A stretch of 64,000 bases of DNA from Rhodoferax potami (GTDB taxonomy: Bacteria; Pseudomonadota; Gammaproteobacteria; Burkholderiales; Burkholderiaceae_C), in contig NZ_JAVBIK010000001.1 of NCBI RefSeq assembly GCF_032193805.1, positions 1,447,001 to 1,511,000 of the forward strand, read 5' to 3'. The notes beneath the pieces were generated by a model that was given only the letters and a program-made list of their open reading frames with translations, ran no database searches and was not told where the DNA came from. A program made the translations under genes and the position numbers. Shown here piece by piece: positions 42,467-49,210 of this stretch. Each line of letters begins with the position of its first letter. Within the stretch, counting starts at the first letter, position 1.

Positions 42467-42844
42467 ATGAAAAAAATCACCGCCACGCTGATCGTGTCAA
42501 TATCGGTAGCCGCACTTTCGTACTGGTATCTGAACTTGCCAACTGCCAAGGCGGTGTCTTTCAACCAGCGACTTTGGCTAGAAGCATCGTCAAGCGACCA
42601 AGAGAACGATCCAGGCTGCTATCGGGGCAGAATGGCAATGGAACTCGTGGACAAGCGCTTGTTGAACGGCAAAACCGGCCCAGAACTCATTTCACTTCTC
42701 GGCGTGCCCAGCAACTCCTCAGCAGGCAGTTGGACTTACCCCGTAGGTCAGTGTGGGATGCTGTGGGAGCATTTCCACTTGCGGGTTGACGTAGGGCCAG
42801 AGGGGAAGGTCATCCGCGCTGCTGTTGTCAAAGACGGGAGTTAG
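42467..42844 (+). CDS. Hypothetical exported protein with a SmpA/OmlA-like segment
   Basis: The 125-residue protein begins with an N-terminal membrane or signal segment (ATLIVSISVAALSYWYL). The region RMAMELVDKRLLNGKTGPEL and ISLLGVPSN resembles the short alpha-beta segment of BamE-like proteins, but the lipobox is missing, so the match is uncertain. It starts 35 bases after the zinc-ribbon gene. Function unknown. Confidence 0.6.
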   Translation: MKKITATLIVSISVAALSYWYLNLPTAKAVSFNQRLWLEASSSDQENDPGCYRGRMAMELVDKRLLNGKTGPELISLLGVPSNSSAGSWTYPVGQCGMLWEHFHLRVDVGPEGKVIRAAVVKDGS

Positions 42845-42861
42845 CCCGACTCGCGAGACAC

Positions 42862-43215
42862 TCAGCGCTTGTCGGCATCCTGCCCATAAGACAGGGCCTG
42901 GTCGTTGCGCACCTCATGGGCTTGCACATCGACCACATCCGCCGCAGGCGCACCGTATCCAAAGCCTCCCGCTGCTGACGGGCCGGCAGCACCAAAACCA
43001 CCGCGCTTGAATTGCTGACGCGCCTGATTGAACCGCTGGAAGGTGGTCACAAACGCCGGTTTGCGGCCGGTCAGCAAGGCCTTGAGCAGCACCCATACGA
43101 CGCTCAGCAGCGCAACCACGATCAGGCTCAGGGCAAAGACGGCGGCCGCAGCGATAAGCACCAGTTTGAGTGCGGTGCGGAAAATGGCGGATACGAAATT
43201 CATCAGAGTGTCCAT
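42862..43215 (-). CDS. Hypothetical small membrane protein
   Basis: The 117-residue protein has an N-terminal hydrophobic stretch of about 40 residues that could span the membrane twice (FRTALKLVLIAAAAVFALSL then IVVALLSVVWVLLKALL). A Gly/Ala-rich and charged cytoplasmic tail follows (RGGFGAAGPSAAGGFGYG). No family recognised. It is convergent with the preceding small exported protein. Confidence 0.65.
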   Translation of the reverse strand: MDTLMNFVSAIFRTALKLVLIAAAAVFALSLIVVALLSVVWVLLKALLTGRKPAFVTTFQRFNQARQQFKRGGFGAAGPSAAGGFGYGAPAADVVDVQAHEVRNDQALSYGQDADKR

Positions 43216-43316
43216 GTGATTATTGTGCGCGCCGGAGCAAAGCCACCTGCATTTCCAAGGATTCGCCCCGGACGGCTCCAGATCAGCATATTTTCAGCCT
43301 CTGGCGCCCATAGAAC

Positions 43317-43350
43317 ATGCGCAAGCAGCTATCAATTCAATAGCAACTAA
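43317..43350. repeat. Dispersed repeat copy 8 (supplies stop codon of the AEC transporter)
   Basis: ATGCGCAAGCAGCTATCAAT then TCAATAGCAACTAA is a near-consensus copy on the opposite orientation to copies 6 and 7. The transporter stop TAG (43347-43349 on the minus strand) is formed by the same repeat position (TAGTTGCTAT) that ends the chemoreceptor gene at 17360. Confidence 0.78.
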
Positions 43351-44336
43351 ATTCCTACCATCAGCGCCACAGCACCCGAAAAAGTGAAAAAAGCCGCTGC
43401 GGTAGAAACCAGAATGATGCGGGCAATGCGCCCATTGTCCGCACCGAAGCGCTCTGCCAGCAGCGACACATTGCTGGCACTCGGGAGTGCAGCCAGCAGC
43501 ACCAGCACGGTGAGTGCAAATTTGTCGATGTGCACCCCGAGGCTCACTGCCGACACGCCGACCAGCAGCACCAGCAAGGGGTGCAAAAAGAGCTTGATCA
43601 GTGCCACTGGCACATATTCCTGCCAATGCACTTCGTGGGATTTGTCGTCCTTGGCCAGCATCTGCGAGCGGGCCAGCACCGCGCCGATGGTGAACAGCGC
43701 GACCGGCGAAGCCGCATCGGCCAGCAGACCCACAGTAGCGGCAACAGGCTTGGGTAGCTCTAGCTGCAGCGCAGAAAACAAGGCTCCGAGCAAGATGGAC
43801 CAAGGCATGGGATTGGCAGCGACCCCCTTGAGCGCGTTTTTGGCCGCCTGCCCCGCCGACACACCGCCCTGCGCCGGGTCACCGCCAAGGCGCGACAGCG
43901 CAATACACAAAGACGAGGTGATCACCATGTCCACCAGAATCGTGACGATGGCAGGGCCCGCTGCCTTGGCCCCCAAGAGCGCAACCAGCAGCGGCACCCC
44001 CATGAAGCCGGTGTTGGGGAAGGCGCCCACCAGTGCGCCAAAGGCCGCGTCATTCCAGCCGATGCGACCGTGCAGCGTGACCGCCACCACAAAGGCCACC
44101 ATCACCAGCGCACACAGCAGATACGTGAGCGCGAGACTCACGTCTAACAGTTCACCGATGGGCGTGCTCGCACCGAAGCGGTAGAGCATGCACGGCAACG
44201 CGAAAAACAGCACAAAGCCATTGAGCCCGGGGATGGCCGCCAGCGGCAGCATGCCCCGGCGGGCGGCCAGATAGCCGCAGAGCACCAAAGCGAAAAAGGG
44301 GAAAGTCACTGTCAGGATTTGCAGCATGGGGGCCAT
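43347..44336 (-). CDS. AEC-family transporter (auxin efflux carrier type)
   Basis: The 329-residue membrane protein belongs to the AEC family, whose bacterial members move malonate, malate or other organic acids. It has ten hydrophobic segments, with QILTVTFPFFALVLCGYLAA at the N terminus, the FGALVGAFPNTGFMGVPLLV motif near 110 and the C-terminal ALPSASNVSLLAERFGADNG motif near 290. I chose the ATG at 44336. A second ATG three codons later is equally possible. The substrate is unknown. Its stop lies within a dispersed repeat. Confidence 0.87.
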   Translation of the reverse strand: MAPMLQILTVTFPFFALVLCGYLAARRGMLPLAAIPGLNGFVLFFALPCMLYRFGASTPIGELLDVSLALTYLLCALVMVAFVVAVTLHGRIGWNDAAFGALVGAFPNTGFMGVPLLVALLGAKAAGPAIVTILVDMVITSSLCIALSRLGGDPAQGGVSAGQAAKNALKGVAANPMPWSILLGALFSALQLELPKPVAATVGLLADAASPVALFTIGAVLARSQMLAKDDKSHEVHWQEYVPVALIKLFLHPLLVLLVGVSAVSLGVHIDKFALTVLVLLAALPSASNVSLLAERFGADNGRIARIILVSTAAAFFTFSGAVALMVGI

Positions 44337-44433
44337 TGTCGGGGAAATGCAGGTGCACCCCAGCCACCGGGCGGGCGAGTAGCGGCGAGCCGTTAAGATG
44401 GCCCGCTCTTTGCACGCTACACCTGCCCGATCC

Positions 44434-46575
44434 ATGTCCTCCCCTTCCGCCAACCACGGCATGAACCCCGCCCAGCAAGAGGCGGTGAACTACCTCCACG
44501 GGCCCTGCCTGGTGCTGGCAGGTGCGGGCTCGGGTAAAACGCGGGTGATCACTCACAAAATCGCCCGTCTGATCCAAATGGGCATGCCAGCCAACCGGAT
44601 TGCGGCGATCACCTTTACCAACAAAGCAGCCGCCGAAATGCGGGAGCGCGCCAAGCACCTGATCGGCAAGGCAGCCAAGGATGTGGTGGTGTGCACCTTT
44701 CACGCGCTGGGCGTGCGCATGCTGCGGGAAGACGGCTCGGTGCTGGGCCTGAAACCCCAGTTCAGTATTCTGGACAGTGACGATGTGACCAGCATCATCA
44801 AAGATGCGGGCGGCACGATCGACACCGCTACCGCCCGCCAGTGGCAGTGGACCATCAGCGCCTGGAAAGGCGCAGGCCTGAACAGCGAGCAGGCGCTTGC
44901 CGCCGCCGAGGACGACAACGAGCGCATCATCGCCACCGCCATGGCGCGCTATGAAGAACGCTTGGTGGCCTACCAGAGTGTGGACTTTGACGACTTGATC
45001 AGTCTGCCGCTCAAGCTGCTGCGGGATTTCCCCGAAGTACGTGCCCGCTGGCAAAACCTGTTGGGCCATGTGCTGGTGGATGAGTACCAGGACACCAACG
45101 CCACCCAATATGAGGTGCTGAAGTACCTGGTCGGGGAGAAAGCGCGCTTTACCGCCGTGGGCGACGACGACCAGTCCATCTACGGTTGGCGCGGCGCCAC
45201 GCTGGACAACCTGAAAAAGTTGCCGGTCGACTTTCCCACGCTCAAGGTCATCAAGCTGGAGCAGAACTACCGCTCCACCAGCGCCATCCTGCGGGCCGCC
45301 AACAATGTGATCGGCCCGAACCCCAAGCTGTTTCCGAAAACCTTGTTCAGTGAACTCGGCGAGGGCGAACCGGTGCGGGTCGTGGACGCTGACAACGAAG
45401 AGCACGAGGCCGAACGTGCCGTTGCCCGTATACAGAGCCTCCGAGCGAACGGGATTGGTGGGGGCGTCCCAGACGCCCAGGGCAAGCAGTACAAAGAATT
45501 TCGCGACTTTGCGGTGCTCTACCGGGCCAACCACCAGGCTAAGCCATTTGAAAAGGCGCTGCGCAAAGCGGGCATTCCGTACAAGGTGTCTGGCGGCCAG
45601 AGCTTTTTTGACCGGGCCGAAATCCGCGACCTGTGCGCCTGGTTCCGCCTATGGAGCAATAACGACGATGACCCCGCGTTTTTGCGGGCAGTCACTACGC
45701 CCAAGCGCGGCATTGGCCACACCACCTTGGGCACCCTGGGGGTGTTTGCCACCCAGTACAAGCTGAGTCTGTTTGAGTCGCTGTTTTCGTCGTCACTCGC
45801 CAGTGTGCTGAGCGCCAAGGCACTGGGCAGCCTGCATGAGTTTGGCCGGTATATCAACGACCTTGAATACCGCGCGCGCCATACCGAGGGCGCCGAGGCG
45901 GCACTGGCGTTCATCATGGATTGGCTCAAAGAAATCGGGTACGAGAAACACCTCTACGACGGGGAAGACAGTGAGGGCGCCGCGTCTGCCAAGTGGAGCA
46001 ATGTGATCGAGTTCTGCGAATGGATGGCCCAGCGCTGCGGCGGTCAGATTGACGATGCGGCCGGCGTGACCAACACGCGGGAAATCAAAAATCTGCTCGA
46101 AGTCTCGCAAACCATCGCCCTGCTCTCGACCATCAGCGAGCGGGAAAAAGACCAGAACGTGGTGACGCTCTCCACGCTGCATGCCTCCAAGGGCCTGGAG
46201 TGGCCGCATGTGATGCTGGTCGGTGTGACCGAAGGCATGTTGCCCTTCAAGCTGGGGGACGGCGCAGACACTTTGGGTGGCTCTAGCCTGGACCATGAGT
46301 CTGCCAATGAAGACATCGCCGCCCGCCTGCAGGAAGAGCGCCGCTTGATGTACGTGGGCATTACCCGCGCGCAGCGCAGTTTGGCGGTGAGCTGGACCCG
46401 CCGCCGCAAGAAAGGCCGGGAGATGGTCGCCGCCTTGCCCAGCCGGTTTATTGCCGAGATGGCACTGGACTCTGCGACCGCGAAAGAAGACCCGCGCGAA
46501 AAACTGCGCGCCCTGCGCGCAGAGTTCGCCGCCAAAGCCCTTGCTACAGCCGCCAGTGCGGCCGAAAAACCATGA
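44434..46575 (+). CDS. rep: ATP-dependent DNA helicase Rep
   Basis: Rep is an SF1A helicase that clears proteins ahead of the fork. The 713-residue enzyme has Walker A AGAGSGKTRVITHKIARLI at about residue 30 and TFTNKAAAEMRERAKHL. Motif II is LVDEYQDTNATQYEVLKYL, and VGDDDQSIYGWRGA follows. The C-terminal motifs VVTLSTLHASKGLEWPHVM and EERRLMYVGITRAQRSL are typical of Rep rather than UvrD. ATG 44434 follows the divergent AEC transporter promoter region. Confidence 0.94.
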   Translation: MSSPSANHGMNPAQQEAVNYLHGPCLVLAGAGSGKTRVITHKIARLIQMGMPANRIAAITFTNKAAAEMRERAKHLIGKAAKDVVVCTFHALGVRMLREDGSVLGLKPQFSILDSDDVTSIIKDAGGTIDTATARQWQWTISAWKGAGLNSEQALAAAEDDNERIIATAMARYEERLVAYQSVDFDDLISLPLKLLRDFPEVRARWQNLLGHVLVDEYQDTNATQYEVLKYLVGEKARFTAVGDDDQSIYGWRGATLDNLKKLPVDFPTLKVIKLEQNYRSTSAILRAANNVIGPNPKLFPKTLFSELGEGEPVRVVDADNEEHEAERAVARIQSLRANGIGGGVPDAQGKQYKEFRDFAVLYRANHQAKPFEKALRKAGIPYKVSGGQSFFDRAEIRDLCAWFRLWSNNDDDPAFLRAVTTPKRGIGHTTLGTLGVFATQYKLSLFESLFSSSLASVLSAKALGSLHEFGRYINDLEYRARHTEGAEAALAFIMDWLKEIGYEKHLYDGEDSEGAASAKWSNVIEFCEWMAQRCGGQIDDAAGVTNTREIKNLLEVSQTIALLSTISEREKDQNVVTLSTLHASKGLEWPHVMLVGVTEGMLPFKLGDGADTLGGSSLDHESANEDIAARLQEERRLMYVGITRAQRSLAVSWTRRRKKGREMVAALPSRFIAEMALDSATAKEDPREKLRALRAEFAAKALATAASAAEKP

Positions 46576-47591
46576 AGAATCGCAAACACCTCGCTGTTGG
46601 TCTGCTCGTACTCTCTGCTCTCTCAGCGGCTAGCCATGCGCAAAAAAAGCCTGAACCCGCCACGGCCGACGCTTTGCTGGTGGAGTCTGTGGCGCCTGTC
46701 GAGACCCCGGTGCCCCTAGAGGTGGTGAGCTGCAAAAACCCCTCTGCAACGCCGCTATCGCGCTTCTGGGAGCTGGAGCCTGCCAGCGACTGCGGTACCT
46801 TCGGCTTGAGAGGGTATCGGCCTGTGAGTCTTGCAGTCATCGGCTCCGACAGCGTCAATACGGCACCCAGCTCGCCGGCGAGCGGACACACGGGTACCTT
46901 TCAGGCCTACACCAAGACCGAAACGCGTATCAACCTCTCCGTGCGGACCAAAGTGGCGCAGGGCCTGCTGACGGGCGGCGACCCCAACCGCTTGGATTCG
47001 TTGTGGTTTGCGTACAGCCAGCAGTCGTATTGGCAGCTTTTCAATGCGGATTTGTCGCGCCCTTTCCGCGCAACGGACCATGAGCCCGAGTTGATCTACA
47101 TTTTCCCGATCGCCAGCGCCCTGCCCTCCGGCTGGCGCTTGCGCTACGGCGGTATCGGAGTGAACCACCAGAGCAATGGCCAAAGCTTGCCCCTTTCGCG
47201 GAGCTGGAACCGGATCATCGGGCGGGCCGGCTTGGAGTTCGGAAACCAAATCTCGATCACCGGCGCGCTATGGCAGCGCATTCCGGAGGACAGTGCCAGC
47301 GATGACAACCCCGATATCGTGGACCGCATTGGTCGCGCGGAAGTGTCGGCCGTCTGGAATGTGGATCCACACAACTCTTTGGCGCTGACCGTTCGCCATT
47401 CCCTGCAATCCAGCGATAGCGGATCTTTGCGTTTCGCTTGGTTCAAAAAAATCGGGAGTGCGACTGAGAACTCCAACCGGAGCAGTCTTCGCTTGCACAC
47501 CGAGCTGTTTACCGGCTACGGTGACTCCTTGATGGACTACAACCGCCAGCGCACGGTGCTGAGCGTAGGGCTGACCCTGCTGGATTGGTAA
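46572..47591 (+). CDS. pldA: Outer-membrane phospholipase A (OMPLA)
   Basis: PldA is an outer-membrane beta-barrel enzyme that hydrolyses phospholipids. The 339-residue precursor has a Sec signal peptide (LLVLSALSAASHA) and a short linker. The catalytic His199 and Ser201 are in YGGIGVNHQSNGQS, and Asn213 in RSWNRI is 12 residues on, exactly the spacing of the E. coli triad. The C terminus ends in an aromatic-terminated strand (VLSVGLTLLDW), as for barrel proteins. The ATG overlaps the rep stop (ATGA). Confidence 0.93.
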   Translation: MKNRKHLAVGLLVLSALSAASHAQKKPEPATADALLVESVAPVETPVPLEVVSCKNPSATPLSRFWELEPASDCGTFGLRGYRPVSLAVIGSDSVNTAPSSPASGHTGTFQAYTKTETRINLSVRTKVAQGLLTGGDPNRLDSLWFAYSQQSYWQLFNADLSRPFRATDHEPELIYIFPIASALPSGWRLRYGGIGVNHQSNGQSLPLSRSWNRIIGRAGLEFGNQISITGALWQRIPEDSASDDNPDIVDRIGRAEVSAVWNVDPHNSLALTVRHSLQSSDSGSLRFAWFKKIGSATENSNRSSLRLHTELFTGYGDSLMDYNRQRTVLSVGLTLLDW

Positions 47592-47597
47592 GGGCTA

Positions 47598-48176
47598 TCA
47601 GCGCAGCCCGCTCAAGCTGGAATGCACCGACGGCGCAAACCCTGAATCAGAGGGGGGCTCTGCGGGGCCGAACAGCACATCGTGCAAATCGGCCAGTTGC
47701 AGCATGGCCTCGACAGCTTCAGGCTTGAATCCGATGCGTGCATTCCCCATGCCATCGCCACCACTCATGATGAGTTGGTTGATGTAAGCACTGCACTCTT
47801 TGTAGCCCCACAGCGTACGGATCGTTTGGGCAATCCGGTGGTGGTGCAGTTCAACCCGCTCTAGGGCCTCTGCAGCCAGCACTTCAGGCTCTTTCTCATC
47901 CAGCCCCATCGGGCGGGTGGGGGCATCATCAAAATCCAAAGCACGATGGGCCGGATAGAGCCCGGGCATGCGGTGTTGCGCCGCGCTACCGTTCGGACGC
48001 GTATTGCCGGCTGCATCCAGCATGCTGTGTTGGGAATCCTGCGCAGCCAAGGCGTTGTCCCACAAACTCCAGGAAGTTTCAGGATCATCCTCAACTACTT
48101 CGAGCCCCCTGGAGTCTTGGGCCTCAGATCGCTGGGCCCCTCCGGACGCACTTTTGCCGAAAATTTTGCTGAACAT
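47598..48176 (-). CDS. Hypothetical protein
   Basis: The 192-residue soluble protein is not recognised. The N-terminal 95 residues look unstructured (Ser, Asp, Gln-rich). The C-terminal part has two helical stretches (LERVELHHHRIAQTIRTLWG and KPEAVEAMLQLADLHDVLFG). There is no signal peptide. It is convergent with pldA, and only six bases separate the stop codons. Confidence 0.7.
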   Translation of the reverse strand: MFSKIFGKSASGGAQRSEAQDSRGLEVVEDDPETSWSLWDNALAAQDSQHSMLDAAGNTRPNGSAAQHRMPGLYPAHRALDFDDAPTRPMGLDEKEPEVLAAEALERVELHHHRIAQTIRTLWGYKECSAYINQLIMSGGDGMGNARIGFKPEAVEAMLQLADLHDVLFGPAEPPSDSGFAPSVHSSLSGLR

Positions 48177-48362
48177 GTGATACCCCAGATTGTTTTTTTA
48201 TATCTGTGAAGCGCGGCTTTTTGCCTGTATCGCTCCCCCACTCCCGCCGCGTGCTGGAACCCACTCACACAGCATCTAAAGGTTAAACCCTTCGTTGCCT
48301 CAAGACAAGTGCCCATAGGGACTAGTGGCAAATCCAGAAAAGTAACAAGTACCGGCAAAGAA
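48177..48362. other. Gap between the hypothetical gene and the tRNA terminator
   Basis: No reading frame of substance and no repeat was found. An A/T patch at about 48195-48210 (TTTTTTTATAT on the plus strand) could contain the promoter of the hypothetical gene, but no clear -35 and -10 pair stands out. Confidence 0.35.
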
Positions 48363-48395
48363 AAAGCGGCATCTCTTTGAAAGAAATGCCGCTTT
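48363..48395 (-). terminator. Rho-independent terminator after tRNA-Phe
   Basis: AAAGCGGCAT (48363-48372) and ATGCCGCTTT (48386-48395) form a ten-base stem with a 13-base loop. On the minus strand it is followed by a TTTTTCTTT tract. It lies six bases downstream of the tRNA 3' end. Confidence 0.9.
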
Positions 48396-48400
48396 ATATC

Positions 48401-48476
48401 TGGTGGCCTGGGGCGGAATCGAACCACCGACACAAGGATTTTCAATCCTCTGCTCTACCGACTGAGCTACCGGGCC
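48401..48476 (-). tRNA. tRNA-Phe (GAA)
   Basis: The minus strand folds into a 76-nt tRNA with D arm GTAGCTCAGTCGGTAGAGC, anticodon loop with GAA (ATTGAAAAT), variable loop, T arm with GGTTCGATTCC, and an encoded CCA end. The acceptor stem is GGCCCGG with CCAGGCC, so position 5 (C) faces position 68 (A), a mismatch in an otherwise normal stem. It lies 25 bases after the response regulator gene. Confidence 0.95.
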
Positions 48477-48486
48477 TAAGCCTTGA

Positions 48487-48492
48487 ATTCTA
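48487..48492 (-). promoter_or_regulatory. Possible -10 box for tRNA-Phe
   Basis: TAGAAT on the minus strand is ten bases before the mature tRNA 5' end, well placed for a -10 box. A matching -35 box is weak (ATAACG at 20 bases), so read-through from the ntrY operon is an alternative. Confidence 0.35.
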
Positions 48493-48501
48493 GCATTAAA
48501 T

Positions 48502-49173
48502 TTAGACGTTATTTCGTTTGCCGCGAGAAAGATCAACTCCGAGTTGTTTCAGCTTGCGGTAGAGATGGGTTCTTTCCAGCCCGGTCCGCTCGGCGACCCG
48601 CGTCATGGAGCCATTTTCTTTGACCAAATGGTATTCAAAGTAGGCCTTTTCAAACTCATCGCGAGCTTCCCGCAATGGCTTGTCTAATTCGAAATCTTGA
48701 TGCGCTTGTGGACCTGTTTCAACAAGACTCACCACCGCGAGGGAATCGACAGCGATGGGTTCTGGCAATGCGCTGTATTCGACGGGTGATGGCGCCGCCT
48801 TGCGCACCGCACCACGCGTGAGCCCTTGCTCGACCGCTTTCAAGAGCTTTTGAAGTGTGACGGGCTTCTCGAGGAACGCGAGTGCTCCTATTTTTGTGGC
48901 CTCGACCGCAGTGTCGATGGTCGCGTGGCCGCTCATCATGATCACCGGCATGGTGAGGGCACCAGTGGAAGCCCACTCCTTCAACAGGGTGACGCCGTCG
49001 GTGTCAGGCATCCAGATATCCAGCAAGACAAGGTCCGGGCGCTCCCGCAGGCGGGCTGCGCGGGCTTGCGCTGCGTTTTCGGCGAGCTCTACCGTATGTC
49101 CTTCATCATTAAGGATTTCGGAAAGAAGCTCACGGATGCCGTGCTCGTCATCCACCACCAAAATATTCGCCAT
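48502..49173 (-). CDS. NtrX-like response regulator lacking the AAA+ domain
   Basis: The 223-residue protein has a receiver domain (ILVVDDEHGIRELLSEILND, phospho-acceptor Asp52 in LVLLDIWMPDTDG, MSGHATIDTAVEATKIGALA, FLEKPV) and a Fis-type helix-turn-helix at the C terminus (MTRVAERTGLERTHLYRKLK). Between them are only about 60 linker residues. The sigma-54-activating AAA+ domain of NtrX/NtrC is absent, so it cannot be a classical sigma-54 activator. It lies 37 bases after the NtrY-like kinase and is the likely partner. Confidence 0.9.
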   Translation of the reverse strand: MANILVVDDEHGIRELLSEILNDEGHTVELAENAAQARAARLRERPDLVLLDIWMPDTDGVTLLKEWASTGALTMPVIMMSGHATIDTAVEATKIGALAFLEKPVTLQKLLKAVEQGLTRGAVRKAAPSPVEYSALPEPIAVDSLAVVSLVETGPQAHQDFELDKPLREARDEFEKAYFEYHLVKENGSMTRVAERTGLERTHLYRKLKQLGVDLSRGKRNNV

Positions 49174-49210
49174 ATTGCTTGCGCTGTCCCTTGTGAAACC
49201 CGTTTAGCGT

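Noticed and set aside
48300..48536. Short open frame covering tRNA-Phe
   Set aside because: The translated part GPVAQSVEQRIENP is a well-known false frame produced by reading through a tRNA gene.
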